A DNA stretch of 64,000 nt from Neostapfia colusana (Eukaryota; Streptophyta; Magnoliopsida; Poales; Poaceae), in contig JASWHV010000018.1 of the NCBI GenBank assembly GCA_030760725.1, positions 21,918,273 to 21,982,272 on the forward strand, in the 5' to 3' direction. This document shows positions 43,601 to 55,600 of the stretch, piece after piece. How positions within the stretch are numbered: position 1 is the first letter of the stretch; the number at the start of each line of letters is the position of its first letter. A program made the translations under genes and the position numbers. The notes under the pieces were generated by a model, which ran no database searches, had not been told where the DNA came from, and saw nothing but the letters and a program-made list of their open reading frames with translations.

Positions 43601-46600
43601 TTTGGGGATCTTCACTTCAAGGCCCTAAAGCAGCTCAGTGCCAAGGAGATGGTGCGAGGCATGCCATGCCTTGACCACGTGGAGCAACTCTGCGACGTCT
43701 GCGTATTGACGAAGCAGAGGCGGCTTCCTTTTCCCCAGCAGTCGAGCTTTCGAGCTAAGGAACGGCTCGAGCTCGTTCACGGGGACTTGTGTGGCCCGGT
43801 GACACCAGCTACACCAGGAGGACGACGCCACTTCCTGCTGCTCGTCGACGACCTCTCCCGCTACATGTGGGTCGTGGTCCTTGGCAGCAAGGGAGAGGCT
43901 ACGAACGCCATCAGGCGCGCGCAGGCCATTGCGGAGGCGGAGTGCGGTCGCAAGCTGCGTGTGCTGCGCACCGACAACGGCGGCGAATTCACGGCGGCTG
44001 AATTCACATCGTATTGCGCGGATGAGGGTGTTCAGCGCCACTACTCCGCGCCCTACAGCCCGCAGCAGAACGGCGTCGTCGAGCGGCGCAACTAGACGGT
44101 TGTGGGGATGGCTCGGGCCCTCCTCAAGCAGAGGGGAATGCGGACTATCTTCTGGGGAGGCGGTGGTGACGGCTGTTTACATCCTCAACCGCTCGCCCAC
44201 CAAGGCTCTCAACGGCAGGACGCCGTACGAGGCTTGGTATGGGCGCAAGCCGGCGGTCTCTCATCTACGGGTCTTCGGCTGCCTCACGTTTGCCAAGGAG
44301 CTTGGTCACATCAGCAAGCTCGACGACAGGAGCACTCCGGGGGTGTTCATCGGCTACGCGGAGGGCTCGAAGGCCTACCACATTGTTGACCCAGAGACAC
44401 AGCGTGTGCGCACGACGCGCGACGTTGTGTTCAACGAAGGGCGAGGATGGGCATGGGACAAGGCGGTGGACGACGGTTCGACCTCGACGCACGGCGACTT
44501 CATCGTCGACTACGTCCACTTCAAGGGAGTTGGGGGAGTAGGCAACTCTTCTCCACCGAGCGTGTCTACCCCAGCCCCCGACCGTCCACCTCTACCTCAG
44601 CCGGCGACCCCACGCACTCCAGCACCGACGGCCACTCCTCCGGGCACGCCCACTCCGTCCCCAGCTCGTGTCGAGCACGACCCGGTGGAGTTTGTTACTC
44701 CGCTCTCCCATGACGAGGAGCGCCTCGACGGGTGCTACGACGGCGAGCAGTTGCGGTATCGCAAGATGGAGAACATTCTCGGCAACCAGCCGGTGTCGGG
44801 ACTGGCCCCTCACGATCTGGATGATCAAGATCTGGAGGCACAGTTGCACCTTGCGTGCGATGACGGCGAGCCTCGGTCTTTTGTGGAGGCCGAAAAACAC
44901 GCGACATGGCGTGCTGCGATGCAGTCGGAGATGGACGCGGTTGAGACGAACCACACTTGGGAGCTTGCTGATCTCCCTCGCGGTCACCGTGCGATCACCC
45001 TTAAGTGTGTGTTCAAGTTGAAGAGGGATGAAGCCGGCGCCATCGTCAAGCACAAGGTCCCTTGGTGGCAAGCGGCTTCGTGCAGCAGGAGGGGATCAAC
45101 TTCGACGATGCTTTTGCCCCCGTGGCACAGATGGATTCCGTACGACTCCTCCTTGCACTCGCTGCCCAAGAAGGCTGGCGTGTCCAACACATGGACGTCA
45201 AGTCGGCGTTCCTCAACGGTGACTTGAAGGAGGAGGTCTACGTACACTAGCCGTCGGGGTTTGTGGTCCCTGGCAAGGAGGGCAAGGTGTTGCGCCTGCG
45301 CAAGGCCCTCTATGGCTTGCGTCAGGCACCAAGGGCGTGGAATGCCAAGTTGGATTCCACGCTCAAGAGGATGGGCTTCGGGCAATGCCCGCACGCGACG
45401 GCCATCTACCGGCGGGGCAATGGAGGAAACACCCTACTGGTGGGTGTCTACGTCGACGACTTGGTGATCACCGGCACCAAGGATGCGGAGGTGGCAGCGT
45501 TCAAGGAAGAGATGAAAGCCACCTTCCAGATGAGTGACCTGGGATCTCTCTCCTTCTACCTTGGGATTGAGGTTCACCAGGCCGACTCCGGGATCACACT
45601 TCGACAGACCGCCTACGCCATGCTGGAATAAGTCTTGTAGTCCTATGGTCTTTGGTCCCCTAGTCCCTTGTACCCTAGTCCTTTAGTTTGTTGCACTTTA
45701 GTACTGGGTCCTTGGTCTTTGTTGTACTCTAGTCCTTTGGTCTTTGTGGCCCCAATTAGGACAGCATCTAAGGACACTAGGACAACATATTAAGGACACT
45801 AGGACAACATCTTAGTGTCAGCCAAGGACAGCATATTAGGACAGTATCTAAGCATCTTAGACTAGCATCTTTGTGTCATATGCTTGGCTGCCATGGCAGC
45901 TATAAATATGTAGCCTCAACCCCTTGGGTTGGCATGGCATTGTGTGAGAAATAGACAAGAAAATTGCCCCAACTCCTAGTGTCATCCTCTCTTCCAATGA
46001 GAGTAAGAATTCAACTACTAACATTTGGTATCAGAGCCGTTCTATCCTGCAGCTTAAACATCTCCTGCTCATCCCCTTCCCGCACCTCTCTCTGTCCGCA
46101 ACCGGCAGCAGGAACACCGGCTGTTCCAGCTCATTCCTCTCCTGCACAGACGAGCAGCAGCTTGTCTTCCACACACAACACCCCTTCCCCACTAGTGCGC
46201 CATGTCCGACGGACAGTCTCAGCGCTCGGTCGCCTCGAGCGCGCGGCAGACGGAGGTCGCCGCGGCAGAGGAGCGCGAGCGAGCGGCGGCAGAGACTGCG
46301 GCGACGGCGGCAATGGCGGCAAGGTTGGCGGCGGCGGAACTGGCAGCAGCAAGGGCGGAAGTGGAAGCAGCGGCGGCGGCGGCTGTAGCGCGTGCTGCGG
46401 CAGCGGAGCTGGAGGCTCTGCGGCAGTAGCTCCAGCAGCCCTGTCGACGGCGGCGTTGACGATGAGCTCAGGCCGGTGAGGGAGGCGGTGCGAGCACGAG
46501 AGGTGCAGCGAGCAGCCACGCGCCCCCATGGGCGCGACAGCCGCAGCCCGGACAGGCGCCGGTGGCGCTCCCGGTGGCGGCGGCCGGGTCGACGGAGAAC

Positions 46601-49600
46601 GCGGCCATTACAGGCGGCGCGGTTCTCCCTCCCCGGACAAGTACCATGGACACCACGGGGTCCAGGCCATTGTCAGGGACGTCGGTCCCGGCGGTGGGTG
46701 GCCTACCCTCACCAAGACCAACTATGTCGAGTGGGCCGCGGTGATGAGGGTACGGCTCCAGGTGCGACACATGTGGGAAGCAGTTCAGTACGGCGACGTC
46801 GACTATTACGAGGATCGACGGACGTTGGATGCCCTCATTGCTGCAGTCCCGCCCGAGCTGCAGTTCTCGCTTTCCAAGAAGCGGACTGCTAAGGAGGCAT
46901 GGGATGCCATCGCTGCGGCACGCATCGGCAGCGACCGCGCCCGCAAGTCCACACTGCAGGCGCTTCGCAAGGAGTGGGAGAACCTGGCCTTTAAGCCAGG
47001 TGAGGACGTTGATGACTTTGCTCTCCGTCTCAACACTTTGTTGCATAAGTTGGTGCAGTTCGGCGACGACACCTACAACGAAGAGAGAGCTGTCGAGAAG
47101 CTCCTTCGGTGCATCCCCGAGATGTACAAGCAGATCGCTCGCTCGATCGAGTCTCTGCTGGACCTCTCCACGATGTCGATTGAAGAGGCGATAGGTCGCC
47201 TCAAGGTCGTCGACAACGACGAACCACAACCTCTCTCGGGGCCTATCACCATTGGCGGGAAGCTTCATCTCACTCGCGAGCAGTGGGAGGCTGGCCAGGG
47301 TGACCGGAAGAAGGGGGAGTCCTCTTCCTCGACAGGCGGCCGCAAGCGCGGCAAGTCGCGCAAGGGGCGCGGAGGCATCCAGGCCGGGGCACGCGGACGT
47401 ACCGAGGGTGGCGCCCGCGGAGGCGCCCAGGGCGGCACCGTCGGCAACCACAAGCTGACGCGAGACGACACCTGCCACAACTGTGGCAAGCTTGGTCATT
47501 GGGCCAGGGAGTGTCGACAGCCACGACGTGGCCAGGCCCACGTGGCACAAGTGGAGAAGGAGGCCCACGTGGCACAGGTAGAGGAGGAGCCAGCTTTGCT
47601 TCTGGCACACGGAAGCATCAAGCCACCTCTAGTGGCATCGACCGCAGCGGCTCTCCTTCATCTTGATGAGCCAAAAGCACATGCTTTCCTCGGCGACGGC
47701 TCCAACAACGACAAGACTGACGGGTGGTGCCTCGACACCGGCGCCACCCATCACATGACCGGTCGACGAGAGTTCTTCGTTGAGCTTGACTCCAATGTCC
47801 GAGGCTCTGTCAAGTTTGGTGACGTCTCCGGCGTGGAGATCAAGGGTGTCGGCTCCGTCATCCTCACCGCCGAGTCTGGTGAGCATAGGCTGCTCGTCGA
47901 AGTCTACTACATCCCCGCGTTGAGAAACTCCATCATCAACCTGGGACAACTGGATGCGAACGGTTCGCGCGTGGAGATTAAGGACGGAGTCATGAGGATT
48001 TGGGATCACCATCGTCGCCTTCTTGCCAAGGTAACTAGAGGCACCAATCGACTCTATGTCCTTCACGTGCAGGTAGCACAACCTGTCTGTCTTGCCACTC
48101 GTCGGGACGACGAAGCATGGCAGTGGCACAAGCGCTTTGGGCATCTTCACTTCGAGGCCGTAAAGCAGCTCAGTGCTAAGGAGATGGTGCGAGGCATGCC
48201 TTGCCTTGACCACGTGGAGCAGCTCTGCGACGTCTGCGTATTGACGAAGCAGAGGCGGCTTCCTTTTCCCCAGCAGTCGAGCTTTCGAGCTAAGGAACGG
48301 CTGGAGCTCGTTCACGGGGACTTGTGTGGCCCGGTGACACCAGCTACACCAGGTGGACGACGCTACTTCCTGCTGCTCGTCGACGACCTCTCCCGCTACA
48401 TGTGGGTCGTGGTCCTTGGCAGCAAGGGAGAGGCTGCGAACGCCATCAGGCGCCCGCAGGCCATTGCGGAGGCGGAGTGCGGCCGCAAGCTGCGTGTGCT
48501 ACGCACCAACAACGACGGCGAATTCACGGCGGCTGAATTCGCGTCGTATTGCGCGGATGAGGGTGTTCAACGCCACTACTCTGCGCCCTACAGCCCGCAG
48601 CAGAACGGCGTCGTCGAGCGGCGTAACCAGACGGTTGTGGGGATGGCTCGGGCCCTCCTCAAGCAGAGGGGAATGCCGGCTATCTTCTGGGAGAGGCGGT
48701 GGTGACGGCTGTCTACATCCTCAACCGCTTGCCCACCAAGGCTCTCAACGGCAGGACGCCGTACGAGGCTTGGTATGGGCGCAAGCCGGCGGTCTCTCAT
48801 CTACGGGTCTTCGGCTGCCTCGCGTTTGCCAAGGAGCTTGGCCACATCAGCAAACTCGACGACAGGAGCACTCCGGGGGTGTTCATCGGCTACGCGGAGG
48901 GCTCGAAGGCCTACCGCATTCTCGACCCAGAGACACAGCGTGTGCGCACGACGCGCGACGTTGTGTTCAATGAAGGGCGAGGATGGGCATGGGACAAGGC
49001 GGTGGACGACGGTTCGACCTCGACGCATGACGACTTCATCGTCGACTACGTCCACTTCAAGGGAGTTGGGGGAGTAGGCAACTCTTCTCCACCGAGCGTG
49101 TCTACCCCAGCCCCCGACCGTCCACCTCCACCTCAGTCGGCAACCCCACGCACTCCAGCACCGACGGCCACTCCTCCGGGCACGCCCACTTCGTCCCTAG
49201 CTCGTGTCGAGCACGACCCAGTGGAGTTTGTTACTCCGCTCTCCCACGACGAGGAGCGCCTCGACGGGTACTACGACGGCGAGCAGTTGCGGTATCGCAA
49301 GATGGAGAACATTCTCGACAACCAGCCGGTGCCGGGACTTGCCCCTCACGATCTGGATGATCAAGATCTAGAGGCGCAGTTGCACCTTGCGTGCGATGAC
49401 GGCGAGCCTCGGTCTTTTGCGGAGGCCGAGAAACACGCGACATGGCGTGCTGCGATGCAGTCGGAGATGGACGCGGTTGAGACGAACCGCACTTGGGAGC
49501 TTGCTGATCTCCCTCGCGGTCACCGTGCGATCACCCTTAAGTGGGTGTTCAAGTTGAAGAGGGATGAAGTCGGTGCCATCGTCAAGCACAAGGCTCGCTT

Positions 49601-52600
49601 GGTGGCACGCGGCTTCATACAACAGGAGGGGATCGACTTCGACGATGCTTTTGCCCCCGTCGCACGGATGGAATCCGTGCGACTCCTTGCACTCGCTGCC
49701 CAAGAAGGCTGGCGTGTCCAGCACATGGACGTCAAGTCGGCGTTCCTCAACGGCGACTTGAAGGAGGAGGTCTACGTACACCAGCCGTCGGGGTTTGTGG
49801 TCCCTGGCAAGGAGGGCAAGGTGTTGCGCCTGCGCAAGGCCCTCTATGGCTTGCGTCAGGCACCAAGGGCGTGGAATGCCAAGTTGGATTCCACGCTCAA
49901 GAGGATGGGCTTTGGGCAATGCCCGCACGCGGCAGCCATCTACCGACGAGGCAATGGAGGAAACACCCTACTGGTGGGTGTCTATGTCGACGACTTGGTG
50001 ATCACCGGCACCAAGGATGCGGAGGTGGCAGCATTCAAGGAAGAGATGAAAGCCACCTTCCAGATGAGTGACCTGGGATCTCTCTCCTTCCTTGGGATTG
50101 AGGTGCACCAGGCCGACTCCGAGATCACACTTCGACAGACCGCCTACGCCAAGCGCATTGTTGAGCTAGCTGGGCTCACAAACTGCAACCCAGCTCTCAC
50201 TCCGATGGAGGAGAGGCTGAAGCTGAGCCGCGACAGCACGGCGGAGGAGGTGGACGCTACGCAGTACCGGCGTCTTGTGGGGAGCCTTCGCTACCTCACC
50301 CACACACGGCCGGACTTGGCATTCTCCGTCGGCTACGTTAGTCGGTTCCTGCAACGACCGACGACGGATCACCAACAGGCTGTGAAGAGGATCATCCGCT
50401 ATGTTGCGGGGACTCTCGATCACGGCCTCCACTACCCGAGGTGTCCTGGGGAGGCACACCTTGTCGGGTACAGCGATAGCGACCACGCCGGCGACATCGA
50501 CACCAGCAAGAGCACCAGCGAGATCCTCTTCTTCTTCGGCAAGTGCCTCGTTAGCTGGCAGTCGGTCAAGCAGCAGGTGGTGGCCCTGTCCAGCTGCGAG
50601 GCCGAGTACATAGCGGCCTCCACCGCTTCGACTTAGGCGCTCTGGCTTAGTCGACTGCTTGGTGATCTCCTCAGCAGAGACACTGGAGTGGTCGAACTCA
50701 GGGTGGACAACGTGTCCGCTCTGGCCCTGGCCAAGAATCCCGTTTTCCATGAACGGAGCAAGCACATCCGGGTGAGGTACCACTTCATCCGAAAATGTTT
50801 GGAGGAAGGGAGCATCAAGGCGAACTACATCAACACCAATGACAAGCTTGCAGACCTGCTCACGAAGCCCCTTGGGAGGCTCAAGTTCATCGAACTTCGC
50901 ACCAAGATCGGGATGGTCCAACCCTCTCAGAATACGACGTACAAGACTTAGGGGGAGAATGCTGGAATAAGTCTTGTAGTCCTTTGGTCTTTGGTCCCCT
51001 AGTCCCTTGTACCCTAGTCCTTTAGTTTGTTGCACTTTAGTACTGGGTCCTTGGTCTTTGTTGTACTCTAGTCCTTTGGTCTTTGTGGCCCCAATTAGGA
51101 CAGCATCTAAGGACACTAGGACAGCATATTAAGGACACTAGGACAGCATCTTAGTGTCAGCCAAGGACAGCATATTAGGACAGTATCTAAGCATCTTAGA
51201 CTAGCATCTTTGTGGCATATGCTTGGCTGCCATGGCAGCTATAAATATGTAGCCTCAACCCCTTGGGTTGGCATGGCATTGTGTAAGAAATAGACAAGAA
51301 AATTGCCCCAACTCCTAGTGTCATCCTCTCTTCCAATGAGAGTAAGAATTCAACTACTAACACGCCAAGCGCATTGTTGAGCTAGCTGGGCTCACAAACT
51401 GCAACCCAGCTCTCACCCCGATGGAGGAGAGGCTGAAGCCGAGCCGCGACAGCACGGCGGAGGAGGTGGACGCTACGCAGTACCGGCGTCTTGTTGGGAG
51501 CCTTCGCTACCTCACCCACATACGGCCGGACTTGGCATTCTCCGTCGGCTACGTTAGTCGGTTCCTGCAACGACCGACGACGGATCACCAGCAGGCTGTG
51601 AAGAGGATCATCCGCTATGTTGCGGGGACTCTCGATCACGACCTCCACTACCCGAGGTGTCCTGGGGAGGCACACCTTGTCGGGTACAGCGATAGCGACC
51701 ACGCCGGCGACATCGACACCAGCAAGAGCACGAGCGGGATCCTCTTCTTCTTCGGCAAGTGCCTCGTTAGCTAGCAGTCGGTCAAGCAACAGGTGGTGGC
51801 CCTGTCTAGCTGCGAGGCCGAGTACATAGCGGCCTCCATCGCTTCGACTCAGGCGCTCTGGCTTAGTCGACTGCTTGGTGATCTCCTCAGCAGAGACACT
51901 GGAGCGGTCGAACTCAGGGTGGACAACGTGTCCGCTCTGGCCCTGGCAAAGAATCCCGTTTTCCATGAACGGAGCAAGCACATCCGGGTGAGGTACCACT
52001 TTATCCGAAAATGCTTGGAGGAAGGGAGCATCAAGGCGAACTACATCAACACCAATGACCAGCTTGCGGACCTGCTCACAAAGCCCCTTGGAAGGCTCAA
52101 GTTCACTGAACTTCGCACCAAGATCGGGATGGTCCAACCCTCTCAGAAGACGACGTACAAGACTTAGGGGGAGAATGCTGGAATAAGTCTTGTAGTCCTT
52201 TGGTCTTTGGTCCCCTAGTCCCTTGTACCCTAGTCCTTTAGTTTATTGCACTTTAGTTCTTGGTCCTTAGTCCTTGTTGTACTCTAGTCCTTTGGTCTTT
52301 GTGGCCCCAATTAGGACAACATCTAAGGACACTAGGACAGCATATTAAGGACACTAGGACATCATCTTAGTGTCAGCCAAGGACAGCATATTAGGACAGC
52401 ATCTAAGCATCTTAGACTAGCATCTTTGTGGCATATGCTTGGCTGCCATGGCAGCTATAAATATGTAGCCTCAACCCCTTGGGTTGGTATGACATTGTGT
52501 GAGAAATAGACAAGAAAATTGCCCCAACTCCTAGTGTCATCCTCTCTTCCAATGAGAGTAAGAATTCAACTACTAACAGTTGGAAATGTCGCATTTTAGT

Positions 52601-55600
52601 TGGCTAATATTCCACCCCATATAGCATCACAGGTCTGATCAACGTCTTATAAAACTTCTCTTTTAGCTTTTGTTGGACCTTTTTTTCGCATAGGATTTCA
52701 GATGCTTACCGTCACTTCATCCACTCTAACTTAATTTTGTGGCAAACATGCTTGTCAATATCGCAATTGATTTGCAACATAAATCCTAAATATCGAAAGG
52801 AGTCCTCTTAGGTACTATTTATTTTTGTAGACTAACATTTCTCTATTCGCATTCAACACCACTAAAGTCACACCTCATATAATTGATATTGGTTCTACGA
52901 AGTCTAAACCCATTGGATTCTAAGGCCTGCCTCCATATCTCTAATTTTCTTATCAACGCCATCCCTAGTTTCATCTACCAACACTACACTATCAAGGGAT
53001 ATCTGCTTGTATATCCTTCGACACCTGATCCATCACTAAGTAAAAGATGTATGGGTTCAAGACTGATACTTGGTGTAGTACTACCGTGATTGGAAATGTA
53101 TCGGCCTCACTATCACTTACACGCACATTTGTCACAACATTATCATACATAACTTTAATGAGGGTAATATATTTTGTTGAGACTTTATGTTTCTCTAACG
53201 CCCACCATATGTAGCTTTATGAAATAGAAGTAAAAAAAACAGGTGATGTTCTGTAGTATCAGCTAGGTACCCGTACATACTGTTTCATTATTTCGTTTTT
53301 ATCTGAGTAGAATTGTTTTTGTTGTAACTATGTTATATAGAAAAAAATGGAGCGATGCATCGTTTTCCAGCTATTTGTTACCTGGAAACAAAGTAGCACT
53401 AGGATTTGATGTAATAACTATGTGTTTATATGTTGCTTGCTGCATATTGCTGGACAGACAACCATTCTATGATCAGCTTACCCCACAATGCTGGCTGTCA
53501 TTGTTATATAAAATGTTGGATATCCCTTTGATTCCCCTCTAATAAAATGCCTTTCCACTAGCACGCATATCAACATAAGAGGTTCACGTCTTTGTAGGGT
53601 GCCTACAAGAAGCATCGGTCTTCTTTCTTATACATTTTTGATGGAAACAGGCTGTGATGATGTTTTAGTTCCAACGGTGAGTCATGCCTTCTCTTTCGGC
53701 AATTGTAAACTTTATCAGTTGGATTTTTGTACTTTTTTCTACCCTGAGATGAACTTGTACTTGTACCTGCCTTGCTGTTTCACAGGTAGACTATCAGTAC
53801 AATACAACAACTGCTTCATTTACTCAGATGTTGCGTCATGATCAGAAGCTCTTCTCCTCTAATTTGGCTATCCTTCTGAAGTGGTCACCTTTCTCTAGTG
53901 AAGCTGAGTTGCTGCAACAAGTATGCAATAAATGCCTTACTACCCTTAAGATGATTATGGCAATCTTTTGAATGATCCTGGTAATTATGTACACAGTTAA
54001 ATGGAGAAAAGTTACAGGAAATCAAGGAGTTTTGACAGATTAACCAATAGTCTAAGAAAAGGATGGCCTAGAAATATTGCAGTGCCCTAATTAGAAGGTT
54101 CACTTGAATTTTCTGTATCATCTGATTTTATTTGTTAAGACCAGCTATAACGTGCTATATATATTTTCTTTAACAGAAAACTTTGCAAGAAAATTGTGCT
54201 ATTTTCTGTTTTAGGCAAAAGATTAATAGTTTCATATTGGTTCCTTTTGAATTTCATTAATGATTTCTAGTTTTGGTGTATTGCTATAAATTCCTAATCA
54301 TGTGTAGGCATGTCTTATTTATATTTTGATGTATTTTCGGGACAGTTTATCACCATAATTAAGCTTTCTCCAACTTTATTTCTTATTTCTCGCACAGTTT
54401 GATGATATTGGAGAGCATGGAACAAAGATAATTGTGTTCAACCTCTGGCTTAATGATGATGGGGATATGGAGCTTGATTTTGACTCAGATGAAAAGGTTT
54501 AACATTGGCCTCCGATAGCTCTACATTGGTTGCTAGTACATGATGTTGATTTGTATCTTACACGTTTCTATCCGACTTGAAGATATAAGAGTGTGTTTTC
54601 CTCTAAATGCTGAGAAGCTTGCGGTCACTATGAACTGAATGCAAAACCTTTGCTTCTAAAGCTGAGCATATTCACATGATAGTAACATGTGGCCACTTAG
54701 ACTGAAACTGAAATCACATCTGGCTTAATTGTATGACTAACATCTTCATCAATATCTCCATCTTCCTGTTACATCGATCCCAAGTAATGAAAAGTGTCTT
54801 TAAGTGCCACCTGATCATCAAGGCTAACATCTCCCTCTGCCCTGTAGCACTGAAATCACACTTCATGCACTCTGTCTTATACTTATTAAGCCTATAACAT
54901 TTTGGTTCCGAAATCTGCTTGTATAGTTCTAACCTTGAAACAATAGTTGGTTGCCTAATTTCACAAGTTAGAGTCAGGTTTTGGGTAGCACAGAAGTAAC
55001 ACAAAGCATGCCATGACCATGGAAAACACAACAGTAGAAACATGAAATGGCGACTAGGTAGAACCACAGAACTAATGCATGGATAAAAATTGTTCAAAAC
55101 ATGTGTGCCAATCTAGTGATATGTGAAGTTCTCACCACATGCGACCTTTTAGAATTATCTGTAATCATGCATGCTACACATGTTTATGGGTCTTTCCTTG
55201 CATTTCTTTTTATGGGGCTATCATGTGATCGTATCTAATAGTATGCCAATTTGTTAGTTAACATTTTGATATGTATTAATGTATCCAAGATATTATAGGA
55301 TATCCTCATTACTGGTGCACAAAAGAAGGTGAATACAAATAAACGGGAGAAGATTGCAACAGAGAAGTACATTGCAAACCGACTTCGTTATTCTCTTAGA
55401 GTTAAGTATCGATACCCATTTACTGGCTTGCTAGTGCCTTAATTTGTCTGTTAAACTGACATTACAATTCTATTTGGTTCCAAACAGGCATATGCATCTA
55501 TCTTGTATCTTCGTGTACCTGGTAATTTTAGAATTATTTTGCGTGAATGTGATGTGGAACCACATAATATTGTTAACGATTTGATGTATCGTGAGTGTGT

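Larger units (their letters stand above)
45621..51362 (+). mobile_element. Ty1/copia copy 3, full length, nested in copy 2
   Basis: 5742 bp. LTRs 45621-46023 and 50960-51362, both 403 bp with only a handful of differences by eye and sharing a private TACTGGGTCCTTGGTCTTT variant. TSD CGCCA. The youngest visible layer of the intron 6 nest. Confidence 0.93.
41085..52578 (+). mobile_element. Ty1/copia copy 2, split by copia copy 3
   Basis: LTRs 41085-41480 and 52176-52578. Own sequence 41085-45620 plus 51368-52578, about 5.75 kb, flanked by GTTGG. Inserted into the LINE. Copy 3 sits in its pol at 45621-51362. Confidence 0.92.
39948..53207 (-). mobile_element. RTE-type LINE in MORC intron 6, heavily interrupted
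   Basis: Minus-strand non-LTR element, 5' truncated. Its pieces are 53207-52584, 41079-40799 and 40102-39948, separated by copia copy 2 and a hAT-like element. The target duplication TATGTAGCTTTA is at 39936-39947 and 53208-53219. The 3' end is a (TTG)n-like tail (plus strand ACAACAACAACAAAAACAAC), preceded by the CCAAAGCCTTTGTCCCAAAC stretch that I know from plant RTE LINE tails. The RT region reads PITVVLHQVS .. YIFYLVMDQVSKDIQADIP. The catalytic FADD block just after it appears deleted. The C-terminal piece reads LVHHRLEWFGHIQQR and RGRGQPRLTW. Not coding. Confidence 0.85.
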
